From Gemmatimonadaceae bacterium (GTDB lineage: Bacteria; Gemmatimonadota; Gemmatimonadetes; Gemmatimonadales; Gemmatimonadaceae), in contig DATLUQ010000035.1 of the NCBI GenBank assembly GCA_035533015.1, positions 1 to 64,000 on the forward strand: DNA of 64,000 nucleotides. The letters run 5' to 3'. Below the pieces are notes generated by a model. It worked only from the letters and a program-made list of their open reading frames with translations. It ran no database searches and was not told the origin of the DNA. The first letter of the stretch is position 1. Each line of letters begins with the position of its first letter. Below are positions 56,178-64,000 of the stretch, piece by piece. Made by a program: the position numbers and the translations under genes.

Positions 56178-58411
56178 TCGGGCGCATCTGGACGATTGCC
56201 CGCCGCGAAGTGAAGGCGCTGTTCGATCATCCCACGGGCTACGTACTGCTGGTCGTGTTCCTGGCCGGCAACGCGTTCATGTACTTCCGCCAGACGTATC
56301 TGGACGGCGAGGCGACGCTGAGGCCGATGCTCGAGCTGCTGCCGTGGCTGTTCCTGTTCTTCGTGCCGGCGGTGGCGATGCGGACGCTGGCCGAGGACAA
56401 CCGGAGCGGCGTCCTTGAAGTGGTGCTCACGCAGCCGGTGAGCGAACTCGAGCTGCTCCTCGGGAAGTTCGCGGGGGCGGTGATTTTTCTGTGGATCGGC
56501 CTGGCCCTCACGCTGCCCATTCCGTTCGCGTTGACGCTCGGCGCCACGCTGCAGTGGGGGCCGATCGTGGCGCAGTATGTGGGCGCCGCACTGCTCGCCC
56601 TGGGGCTGGTGGGTGTGGGGGTGTGGGCATCGAGTGTGGCGCGCAGCCAGATCACGGCGTTCATCCTCGGCGTGGCCGTGATGTTCGTGCTCATTCTGTT
56701 CGGGCTCGATCCGCTGATCGTCGGGCTGCCGCCCACGCTGGGCACGATCGCGGCCAACCTGGGAGTGTTGTCGCACTTCCAGAACATGGGCCGTGGCGTG
56801 ATCGACCTGCGCGACGCGATCTACTTTCTGTCGCTCGCCGGCGTCTTTCTGGCGCTGGCGTACGGTACGCTGCTGGGACGAAAGCTGGCGCCCGGCCGTG
56901 CGGCGCGGCGGCGTCTGGTGGTCGGCGTGGCGCTGGCCGTGGCCACGCTGGTCGTGGTGAATCTGATGGGCAGCCACATCAATGGCCGGCTCGATCTCAC
57001 GCCCGGGCACATGTACACGTTGTCATCGGGCACGAAGCAGATCGTGGACGCGTTGCCCGATGTCGTGACGATCAAGGAGTTCGCGTCGGATGCCCTTCCG
57101 ACCCAGGTGGCGCTCACCAAGCGCGACGTGGACGATCTGCTGCGCGATCTGCGGTCCGCGGCCCATGGCAAGATCCGGGTGGAGGAGCGCGATCCGAGCG
57201 CCGACACCGCGGCGGCCAACGATGCCCAGCGGCTTGGCGTCCGGCCCGTGCAGTTCAACGTCGTCGGTCGTTCCTCGTTACAGGTCAAGCAGGGGTACTT
57301 CGGGCTCGCCATCCAGTACGAGGGCCGCAAGCAGGCCATCGGGTACGTGAACGAGACCGATGATCTCGAGTACCAACTGGCCACCGCCATCCAGTCGCTG
57401 ACGCGGCCCTCCAAGCCGGCGATCGCGCTGTACGACATGGCCACCGGACCAGGCGTGACCTTCCAGATCCTCAAGACCCAGCTGGACAAGTCGTACGACG
57501 TGCGCGCCCTGACGCTGGCCGACACCACGCAGCCGGCGGCCGACGTGAAGACGGCGGTGATCATCGGCGGGCCCGATTCGGTGCCGCCCCCGGTGCGCGC
57601 GCGATTTGCGGCGATGTTCCAACGCGGGGGCAGCGCGCTGTTCCTGGTGAACGGCATGCATCCATCGACGCAGGAGCCGGTTGCCTACACGAGGCCCGTG
57701 GGGTGGAACCAGGTGATCGCGCCATTCGGCGTGTCGGTGGTGCCCGATCTGGCGTACGATCTCGTGTCCAGCGAACTCGTGCCGATGCCGTCGCCCGCCG
57801 GCCAGGTCCTGTCGCGATATCCGCTGTTCATCGACGCGCACACGAGCGGGCAGTCGGTGGTGAACCGGCAGATCGACAACGTCCTGCTGACGTGGGCGAG
57901 CACGGTGGACACCACGGCCAAGTCGCCGTACGAGCGCACGCCGTTGTACGTGACCACGCGCGACGCCGGGATCCTCACCGGCACGGCGTCGATCAGTCCG
58001 GGACGCGACTTCCCGCAGGACAGTCTGGGCGTGCGGCTGTTGGGCGTGCAGGCGGAGGCGCGCTCGCCGGCGGACAGCGCCGCGGCGCGCGGCCGCGTGA
58101 TCGTGGTCGGAACCTCGAACATCGTGGCCGACCGGATCGTGCCCCATGCGCCGCAGAACATGGACTTCGTGCTCAACGCGGTAGACTGGCTGGCGCAGGA
58201 TGCCGCGCTCATCTCCATCCGGTCCAAGAACCGGGCGCTGCCCAAGCTCGCGTTCACCAGCGATGCCACGCGGAACGGCGTGAAGTATCTGAACCTGATC
58301 GTGGTGCCGCTGCTGGTGGGCGTGGCGGGGTTGTTCACCCTGGCGCGCCGGCGCCGCAAGACCCGCGAGCCGTACCGGCCGCTGCGCGCGGCGGGGGAGG
58401 GCGCCGTATGA
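56174..58411 (+). CDS. GldF-GldG fusion: ABC permease plus substrate-facing domain
   Basis: The product is 745 residues from ATG 56174, overlapping the ATPase stop. Residues 1-235 are a GldF-like ABC-2 permease with six spans (starting IWTIARREVKALFDHPTGYVLL, with LAEDNRSGVLEVVLTQPVSELELLLGKF). After a further span (about 252-272) comes a GldG-like extracytoplasmic domain (about 280-700: LTPGHMYTLSSGTKQIVDALPDVVTIKEF, ABC_transp_aux type), and a last membrane span at about 715-732 with a basic tail. Fusion of both parts is common outside Bacteroidota. Confidence 0.93.
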   Translation: MIGRIWTIARREVKALFDHPTGYVLLVVFLAGNAFMYFRQTYLDGEATLRPMLELLPWLFLFFVPAVAMRTLAEDNRSGVLEVVLTQPVSELELLLGKFAGAVIFLWIGLALTLPIPFALTLGATLQWGPIVAQYVGAALLALGLVGVGVWASSVARSQITAFILGVAVMFVLILFGLDPLIVGLPPTLGTIAANLGVLSHFQNMGRGVIDLRDAIYFLSLAGVFLALAYGTLLGRKLAPGRAARRRLVVGVALAVATLVVVNLMGSHINGRLDLTPGHMYTLSSGTKQIVDALPDVVTIKEFASDALPTQVALTKRDVDDLLRDLRSAAHGKIRVEERDPSADTAAANDAQRLGVRPVQFNVVGRSSLQVKQGYFGLAIQYEGRKQAIGYVNETDDLEYQLATAIQSLTRPSKPAIALYDMATGPGVTFQILKTQLDKSYDVRALTLADTTQPAADVKTAVIIGGPDSVPPPVRARFAAMFQRGGSALFLVNGMHPSTQEPVAYTRPVGWNQVIAPFGVSVVPDLAYDLVSSELVPMPSPAGQVLSRYPLFIDAHTSGQSVVNRQIDNVLLTWASTVDTTAKSPYERTPLYVTTRDAGILTGTASISPGRDFPQDSLGVRLLGVQAEARSPADSAAARGRVIVVGTSNIVADRIVPHAPQNMDFVLNAVDWLAQDAALISIRSKNRALPKLAFTSDATRNGVKYLNLIVVPLLVGVAGLFTLARRRRKTREPYRPLRAAGEGAV

Positions 58412-59331
58412 GCACCAAACAACTGCTGCGGTTGGTCATCATCTTGGTGGTGCTGCTGGGTGTGTGGGGGGTGATGGTGCTGACGCGCCGTCCCTCGCAC
58501 GACCGCGACGTGCGACTCGCCTTCCCATCCATCGATACCGCGACGGTGGACACGGTGGCGATCACGGCACACGGCGATACCGCGCTGCTCGTGCGCGCAG
58601 CCGGCCGCCAGTGGATGGTGAACGGGTACCCGGCCGCGAAGACCAACGTGCGGCAGATGCTGTACGCGCTCCGGGACACCAGCAACCGCCTGATCGTCGT
58701 GGCCCAGAGCCCGGCGGCCGAAGCCTCACTCGGGGTGACGGCCGATAGCGGGCAACGGGTGCGGATCGTGGCCGGTGGGCGCACGGTGCTCGATTGGACG
58801 ACGGGGCACCAGACCGACGACTACGCCGGGCTGTACGTCCGGCCGACGGCGGGCGACGCGGTGTACGCCATGCACGGCACGCTGGTGGGATCGTTCGGCC
58901 ACAAGCTGGACGAATGGCGCGACCGGACGATCGTCGCCCTGGCGCGCGAGGGCGTGCAGCGGGTGGACGTGGAGCACGGCCGCGATAAGTATTCCGTCAT
59001 ACGCGGACCCAAGGCGTGGATGGTGGGCCAGGCGACGGCCGACTCCGCGGTGGCGGCCCGGCTGGTCAATCAGCTGAATCCGCTCACGGCCCAGGCCTTC
59101 GCCACGCCGGCGCAGGCTGCCGCGGCGAATTTCGGCCACCCGACGGCGCGGGTGCGGGTGTTCGGGCCGACGGGAGCGCTGCTGGCCGACATCCTGTTCG
59201 ATTCCACGAAGGCCGGCGTGTGGGCCCGGGCCGATTCCGGCCGCACGGTCTACCAGGTCGGGGACTGGGTGCTGGCCACCCTCGCTCCCACCGAACGCAC
59301 GCTCCGGGCGGGCGTGCCGAGAGCTCGCTAG
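58408..59331 (+). CDS. DUF4340 membrane-anchored protein of the Gld-type operon
   Basis: The product is 307 residues, starting inside the previous stop (ATGA). One membrane span at about 7-25 anchors a beta-rich domain made of two DUF4340 repeats (AFPSIDTATVDTVAITAHGDTALLVRAAGRQWMVNGYPAAKTNV; and VALAREGVQRVDVEHGRDKYSVIRGPKAWMV). Such proteins regularly accompany GldF-GldG fusions and are probably part of the complex on the outer face of the membrane. Confidence 0.88.
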   Translation: MSTKQLLRLVIILVVLLGVWGVMVLTRRPSHDRDVRLAFPSIDTATVDTVAITAHGDTALLVRAAGRQWMVNGYPAAKTNVRQMLYALRDTSNRLIVVAQSPAAEASLGVTADSGQRVRIVAGGRTVLDWTTGHQTDDYAGLYVRPTAGDAVYAMHGTLVGSFGHKLDEWRDRTIVALAREGVQRVDVEHGRDKYSVIRGPKAWMVGQATADSAVAARLVNQLNPLTAQAFATPAQAAAANFGHPTARVRVFGPTGALLADILFDSTKAGVWARADSGRTVYQVGDWVLATLAPTERTLRAGVPRAR

Positions 59332-59374
59332 CGGCCGCCGGCCGCGCGATCGGGCGCGCGGCCCCGGCGCATGC

Positions 59375-60064
59375 TCACGGGCGGGCCGGCGTGGCGCTGT
59401 AGAGCTCAGGCAACTCCCGTTTGAGATTCACCACCTTGGGCGCGTCGTTGATCACGATGTACGCGTTGTCCGGGTGGTTGCGGGCGTAATCCTGGTGGTA
59501 TGCCTCGGCGTCGTAGAACGCCGTGAACGGAGCGACCTGCGTGACGATCGGCCGGCCAAACACCTTGGCCGCCGTCAACTGCGCGATGTACGCGTCGGCG
59601 ATGCGTTGCTGGTTGGCGTTGGTGACGAAGATCGCCGAACGATACTGCGTGCCGACGTCGGGCCCCTGGCGGTCGAGCTCGGTGGGATCGTGCGCCACCG
59701 CGAAGAACACCTGGAGCAGCCGCCCATATGTGATCTTGGATGGGTCGAACACGATCTTTACCGACTCGGCGTGGCCCGAGGTGCCGCTGCTCACCATCTC
59801 GTAGTCGGGGTTCGCCACGTGGCCGCCCGTGTAGCCCGCGGTGGCGCTGATCACGCCCTTCACGTGCTCGAACACCGCCTGGATGCCCCAGAAGCAGCCG
59901 CCCGCGAACACGGCCACCCGCTGGCCGGACGCGGGGGTGAGGGGCGCATCGACGAGGGGATCGGGGATGGTGACGGCGGCGCTGGCCACGCGGCAGGAAG
60001 CGGCGCTGAGCATGAGAATCAAGGCTCCGGCAAGAAGTACGGCGGGGGGCGTGGTTCTGGTCAC
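59375..60064 (-). CDS. msrA: Exported peptide-methionine (S)-S-oxide reductase
   Basis: The product is 229 residues from GTG 60064, with GGGAG 7 bases upstream. A signal peptide or lipoprotein signal (LLAGALILMLSAASC, Cys24) precedes the MsrA domain, which has the catalytic AGGCFWGIQAVFEHVKG and the SGTSGHAESVKIVFDP and YRSAIFV segments. It repairs oxidised methionine in exported proteins. No recycling cysteine pair is obvious in the tail; a thioredoxin-like TlpA is encoded nearby on the other strand and could supply electrons. Confidence 0.94.
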   Translation of the reverse strand: MTRTTPPAVLLAGALILMLSAASCRVASAAVTIPDPLVDAPLTPASGQRVAVFAGGCFWGIQAVFEHVKGVISATAGYTGGHVANPDYEMVSSGTSGHAESVKIVFDPSKITYGRLLQVFFAVAHDPTELDRQGPDVGTQYRSAIFVTNANQQRIADAYIAQLTAAKVFGRPIVTQVAPFTAFYDAEAYHQDYARNHPDNAYIVINDAPKVVNLKRELPELYSATPARP

Positions 60065-60225
60065 GGAACGGCTCCCGGGGTGCCGGGCGCCCCGAGGGGC
60101 GTTCCGGTGCGACTTGGCGGCGCGGCGGCGCTCGGAACGAACGCCGCCGGTCCGTGCTGTATCAATGCGCGAGGAGCGGGAAAGTTCCAGGGTAGGAGAG
60201 TAGGAGGGGGTAGGCGCTGGCGAGT

Positions 60226-61383
60226 CTACGCCAGCGCGCCCCGGATCACCTCGACCGCCCGCTGCATCTCGGCCATGGTCCCGATGGACACCCGCAGGTG
60301 CGTGTTCAGCGGCGGGAATGGCCGCCCGAGCGACACGCCCTGCTTGAGGCATTCGGCCTTGAAGGTCTTCACGTCGCGCCGGATGTCCACCATCACGAAG
60401 TTGGCCTGCGAATCGCTGGTGGCATAGCCGGCGTTGCGGAAGAAGTCGAGGGTGAACGCGCGCGCGCTGCGGTTGAGCCGCTGCTCGTCCGCAATCCGTC
60501 CGGTGTCGGCCACCGTGACCGTCGCGCCGGCCAGCGCCGGCTGGTTGGTGTTGGTCTCGAGCAGCCAGGGGCGCATGCGTTTGAGCGTTTCCGGCCGGGC
60601 GATGGCGTATCCGAGGCGTAGCCCCGCCATCCCGTACACCTTGGAGAAGGTGCGGGCGACGACGACGTTCGGGTTCTCGAGCGCCAGCGGGATGGCCGTG
60701 GCGTACGATGGATCGTCCACGTACTCGTGGTACGCCTCGTCGATCAGCACGACCGTGGCGGGCGAGGCGGCCGCCACCTGCTCCACGAACTGCCGCACGG
60801 CGGCCGCCCCGAGCACCGTGGCCGTGGGATTGTTCGGATTGCACAGATACACCACGCCGGCGCCCTTGGCGGCGCTCGCCATGGCGTCCAGATCGAGCCG
60901 TAGCTTGGCGTCCACGGGCACGTTGCGAACCGGCGCGTTCACCGTCGGCGCGAACCGCCCCATGACCTCGAACGTGGGTGAGCCCTGGACGAGCGCGCGC
61001 CCCGGTCCGGCGAACGCCGCCGTCGCCACGCGCAGAATCTCCGTGGAGCCGCAGCCCAGCATGAGGTTCTCGACCTTCACGCCGCGCGCCGCCGCGATCG
61101 CATCGAGGGCCGCCCGCTCCTCTCCGCGTGGATAGCGGTTGGCCACGCCGAACGAATCGCGTACGGCGGCGAATACACGATCACCGGGCCCGTTTGGATT
61201 CTCGTTGCTGTCGATGCGGACGAGGCTGGCCGGCGGGACGCTCCACGCGGGCGGGTCGCCGGGTTCGGGGCGGCCGAGCGCGAGGAGTGCTTCGGCGCCG
61301 CGCGCCGAGATGATGGGCCGCAACATGACGCCGGCGCTGCCGGCGCCCACGGAGGCGAGAAAGGCGCGACGGGAGAGCGACAT
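60226..61383 (-). CDS. HisC-like PLP aminotransferase with a twin-arginine signal
   Basis: The product is 385 residues from ATG 61383. The N-terminus MSLSRRAFLASVGAGSAG is a twin-arginine (Tat) signal, so the folded enzyme should be exported. The rest is a class I/II aminotransferase of histidinol-phosphate type: SNENPNGPG, LGCGSTEILR, LCNPNNPTATV (Asn/Asp region), IDEAYHEYVD and the PLP lysine in RTFSKVYGMAGLRLGY. The substrate outside the cytoplasm is unknown; similar Tat-exported enzymes occur in Gemmatimonadota and Acidobacteriota as far as I know. No his genes are near. Confidence 0.9.
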   Translation of the reverse strand: MSLSRRAFLASVGAGSAGVMLRPIISARGAEALLALGRPEPGDPPAWSVPPASLVRIDSNENPNGPGDRVFAAVRDSFGVANRYPRGEERAALDAIAAARGVKVENLMLGCGSTEILRVATAAFAGPGRALVQGSPTFEVMGRFAPTVNAPVRNVPVDAKLRLDLDAMASAAKGAGVVYLCNPNNPTATVLGAAAVRQFVEQVAAASPATVVLIDEAYHEYVDDPSYATAIPLALENPNVVVARTFSKVYGMAGLRLGYAIARPETLKRMRPWLLETNTNQPALAGATVTVADTGRIADEQRLNRSARAFTLDFFRNAGYATSDSQANFVMVDIRRDVKTFKAECLKQGVSLGRPFPPLNTHLRVSIGTMAEMQRAVEVIRGALA

Positions 61384-61511
61384 CGGACGGCTCCGGAAGG
61401 GTGGCCGCGAAGAACATAACCCGGCAGCAGCGGACCACAACCACGGGCCGAACGCCGTGGGCCGCGAGCTGCGATCCCGCGGCAAGGGTGCGGAGAGAAG
61501 GGAGCTCGGCG

Positions 61512-61919
61512 CTATTTCGCGAACGTACTCGTATGCCCGTTGACGGGCACGGTGACGGTGTCCTGCGACAGGGACAGGGTCGCGGCGTACACCGATGAGT
61601 TCGACGCGATGAGCGTGAGGTTGTTGCCGAGCACGGTCCATTGCCCGGAGGCCGTGAACGTGGACGTCGTGCCGGCGCTGCTGTCCGTCTGGCTCAGGGT
61701 GAATTTCACATCGGAGCCAATGATGAGCGAACCGCGCACGAAGATGCCCGAATCGGTCTGGGCGGGAAGATCCGTGCCATCGACGGCCACCAGCTGGTAG
61801 GTGCCGACCATGTGAAGCCCCGAGGCGGGATTGGCAACGCCTGTGTTGCACGCGCTGATCGTGCCGGCCGCAGCGATCAGTAGGGTGAGAGCCGAAAATC
61901 TGAGCGAGAACCGCGTCAT
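61512..61919 (-). CDS. Small lipoprotein, lipocalin-like beta domain
   Basis: The product is 135 residues from ATG 61919 with lipobox AGTISACNTG (Cys24). The mature part is a short beta-barrel-like domain: HMVGTYQLVAVDGTDLPAQ, VKFTLSQTDSSAGTTSTFTASGQWTVLGNNLTLIA. This layout recurs in many Gemmatimonadota lipoproteins; function unknown. It is divergent from the TlpA gene and 129 bases before the aminotransferase on the same strand. Confidence 0.7.
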   Translation of the reverse strand: MTRFSLRFSALTLLIAAAGTISACNTGVANPASGLHMVGTYQLVAVDGTDLPAQTDSGIFVRGSLIIGSDVKFTLSQTDSSAGTTSTFTASGQWTVLGNNLTLIASNSSVYAATLSLSQDTVTVPVNGHTSTFAK

Positions 61920-61974
61920 ATCGAGAACTCCGTGCGGCGGGCGTGGAAGCAACCGGAATGGATGCGCGTCGACG

Positions 61975-62700
61975 ATGCCCGGGTTGAAGACGCCCGGACC
62001 TCATAAGAAGACACCTGCGGGACCGAAAAGTGTCACGCTGGCCGGCCCGCCGCCGCCGCAGGTGGCCGCCGGTGCCGAGTCCGAGCTGGGGGAAGCGGAA
62101 ACTGCGAGGCCGATATTTATTTCGGAGCATGTCGATCCCGATCGCGTGACGGAACCGCGCCGGCCGTGGGCGCTCGCGGCCATCGGCGTGACGGCGTTCG
62201 TGGCGGGTGCCGCGTGGCTGCTGCGCGGATGGCTGGCCACGGCGCCGGCGCCCGTCACGGCCGGTTCCCTGGCGCCGGCGTTCGAAGCCACGACAGTGGA
62301 TGCCTCGCGCGCAACGCGCGCGCTGAGCGACTACGCCGGCCATCCCGTGCTGCTCAACTTCTGGGCCACCTGGTGCCAGCCCTGCCGCGAGGAGATGGCG
62401 AGCTTCGAGCAACTGTATCGCGACGATGGCCCGCGCGGGCTGCGCATCGTGGCCGTGAGCGTGGACGATCCCGGCGCCGACCCGGCAATTCGTGCCTTCG
62501 TGAGCCGGTACGGACTCACGTTCGACGTGCTGCACGACCGCCGCTCGCGTGCGAGGGACCGCTACCAGGTGCGCGGCGTACCCGAGACCTTCTTCATCTC
62601 GGCGGACGGCCGCATTGTCGGCACGCAGTTCGTGCGTGACTGGGCATCGGGCGCGAGCCGCGCAATGGTCGATTCACTGCTGTTCGGCGGCCGTCCGTAG
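61975..62700 (+). CDS. Membrane-anchored TlpA-like thioredoxin
   Basis: The product is 241 residues from ATG 61975. Residues about 63-83 form a membrane span (WALAAIGVTAFVAGAAWLL), placing the thioredoxin domain (about 95-238) in the periplasm. The active site is WATWCQPCREEM and the cis-proline segment VRGVPETFFIS. TlpA/ResA-like proteins reduce disulfides for cytochrome c or copper-site assembly. The MsrA nearby may be a client. The N-terminal 60 residues are disordered. Confidence 0.9.
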   Translation: MPGLKTPGPHKKTPAGPKSVTLAGPPPPQVAAGAESELGEAETARPIFISEHVDPDRVTEPRRPWALAAIGVTAFVAGAAWLLRGWLATAPAPVTAGSLAPAFEATTVDASRATRALSDYAGHPVLLNFWATWCQPCREEMASFEQLYRDDGPRGLRIVAVSVDDPGADPAIRAFVSRYGLTFDVLHDRRSRARDRYQVRGVPETFFISADGRIVGTQFVRDWASGASRAMVDSLLFGGRP

Positions 62701-62795
62701 CGGGCCGCTGGTCCCCCGGCGCGCGCCGGTTCATATTCGGACGTTCGACGCCCGCCGCGTCGGGCCCCCGCCGTCCCACCATCCGGAGAATGCAG

Positions 62796-64000
62796 ATGGA
62801 GCCGCGTGATCTTCGTCGTACGCCCGTCGCGTTTGCCCTGGCGCTCGCCGTCGCGTCCCTGGCCGCGCCGGCCGTGGCCCACGCCCAGCGGCCGGTCATT
62901 CCCACGCCGCAATCGGTGTTCGGATTTCCGGTGGGGGCCGACTTCCACCTCATCGACTACGACGCGTCCATCGCCTACTTCAAGCGGTTGGCCGCGGTGA
63001 GCGATCGCATCAAGCTGGTGGACGTCGGGGTGACGGCCAACGGACACCCGTGGACGCTGGCCATCATCTCGTCGCCCGAGAACCTGGCCAAGCTCGATCA
63101 CTACCGAGACATCGCGCAGCGGCTGGCGCATCCCGAGGGGTTGGCCGCCGTCGACGCGCATCTGCTGGCGCGGGAGGGGCGCGCGTTCGTGGACATCAGC
63201 GGCGGCCTTCACGCCAGCGAAGTGGCCGGCGCGCAGCACACCATCCAGCTGGCGTATGACCTGCTGGCGCACGCCGACGATCCTGAGATGAAGGAGATTC
63301 TGGACAACGACGTGCTGCTGCTCTGGCCGTCGATCAATCCCGACGGACAGAACATCGTGGTGCACTGGTACGAGGAAAACGTCGGTACGCCGTACGAGGT
63401 GGCCCCGCTGCACGAGTTGTACGAGAAATACGTGGGTCACGACGACAACCGCGACGCCTACATGCTCAACGTGGTCGAATCGCGCGTCATCGCGCGCACC
63501 TGGCGGGAGTGGGAGCCCGACATCATCTACGTGCACCACCAGTCGTCGCCGGTGCCCACGCGCATCTGGCTGCCGCCGTTCGCCGAGCCGATCGCGCCGG
63601 AGGTGCCGGCGCTCATGTCGCGCGAGGTGAACACCATCGGCATGACGATCGCGCAGGAGCTCGAGTCGCACGGCATGCCGGGCGCCACGCACATGGGCAC
63701 CGGGTTCGACGCCTGGTATCCCGGCTACATCGACTATATGCCGATGCTCATGAACATCGACGCCTTCTGGACCGAGACCGCGCTGTACCAGTACGCGACG
63801 CCCCACTTCTACACGATCCGCGATTTCCCGCCCGAATACCGCGACCTGCGACCGCGTTCCCTGTATCCCAGCCCGTGGAAGGGTGGATGGTGGCGGCTGC
63901 GCGACGCGGTGGACTACATGGAGACGGCGTCGCTCGCCGTGCTGGACTATGCCGCCAAGTACCGCGAGGAGATTCTCTACAACCGATACGTGGCGGGCAC
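62796..64000 (+). CDS. Secreted M14 zinc carboxypeptidase, cut by the right window edge
   Basis: The frame starts at ATG 62796 (GGAGA 6 bases upstream; an ATG at 62790 touches the GGAGA and is less likely) and stays open to the end, giving about 401 visible residues. A signal peptide ends near VAHAQ. The M14 domain begins FGFPVGADFHLIDYDASIAYFKRL and holds the zinc motif GGLHASEVAG (His, Glu) and INPDG. The segment DIIYVHHQSS fits the third zinc-ligand histidine. It would remove C-terminal residues from outside peptides. The C-terminus lies beyond the window. Confidence 0.9.
   Translation, partial: MEPRDLRRTPVAFALALAVASLAAPAVAHAQRPVIPTPQSVFGFPVGADFHLIDYDASIAYFKRLAAVSDRIKLVDVGVTANGHPWTLAIISSPENLAKLDHYRDIAQRLAHPEGLAAVDAHLLAREGRAFVDISGGLHASEVAGAQHTIQLAYDLLAHADDPEMKEILDNDVLLLWPSINPDGQNIVVHWYEENVGTPYEVAPLHELYEKYVGHDDNRDAYMLNVVESRVIARTWREWEPDIIYVHHQSSPVPTRIWLPPFAEPIAPEVPALMSREVNTIGMTIAQELESHGMPGATHMGTGFDAWYPGYIDYMPMLMNIDAFWTETALYQYATPHFYTIRDFPPEYRDLRPRSLYPSPWKGGWWRLRDAVDYMETASLAVLDYAAKYREEILYNRYVAG

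Overview
The window is GC-rich bacterial chromosome, most likely from a member of the Gemmatimonadota or a close relative. The grounds are the high G+C, duplicated PknB-type kinases (one with a PD40-like propeller), an ADOP/MacB-type permease, many secreted lipoproteins, a Gld-type ABC operon and a CIRCE-controlled groESL. No rRNA operon, CRISPR array or complete tRNA was seen. The taxonomic call is inference from gene content.

The left part (1 to about 19.9 kb) looks like an accessory region. It opens with a partial zinc-ribbon gene, a small membrane protein and a winged-helix protein of replication-relaxation type. The most notable locus follows at 3.17-6.75 kb on the minus strand: a tight operon of ubiquitin-like protein, E2-like protein, JAB-E1 fusion, DUF6527-type protein and a Clp-fold (SDH-type) serine protease. 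A divergent ribbon-helix-helix regulator stands at its head, and the intergenic region holds interleaved promoters and GTGATACC operators. This resembles the ubiquitin-like conjugation operons predicted in bacteria (Bub-type), with an extra protease gene at its end. Next comes a tandemly duplicated unit of permease plus Ser/Thr kinase (7.1-14.8 kb). The second permease has decayed to its C-terminal tail, and both units carry an identical 44-bp copy of the 5' half of a tRNA-Ser(UGA). Two exported proteins follow, then an excisionase-like gene and a tyrosine recombinase that ends beside a 3' fragment of tRNA-Ile(GAU), which is the right-hand attachment site.

From 20 to 33 kb there are a zinc-ribbon membrane protein, a DinB-like protein, a relic of a multicopper oxidase, two secreted glycosidases (GH89 alpha-N-acetylglucosaminidase and GH78 alpha-L-rhamnosidase), an NmrA-like protein, a secreted propeller and an Ig-domain zinc metalloprotease lipoprotein. 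From 33 to 45 kb lie transport and housekeeping genes: amtB, an Nramp-like transporter, a bactofilin, groES-groEL behind CIRCE, and mntH-usp-DtxR regulator with a DtxR-type box in front of mntH. A PaaG-like isomerase and a GNAT-like protein follow.

From 45.7 to 64 kb there are polyphosphate glucokinase-zwf-flavodoxin (glucose entry to the pentose phosphate pathway), a DrrAB-type exporter, a DUF3300 protein, a long acyl-CoA dehydrogenase, a glycine-rich lipoprotein and a GldA / GldF-GldG fusion / DUF4340 operon. The window ends with exported MsrA, a Tat-exported HisC-like aminotransferase, a small lipoprotein, a TlpA-like thioredoxin and the first part of an M14 carboxypeptidase.
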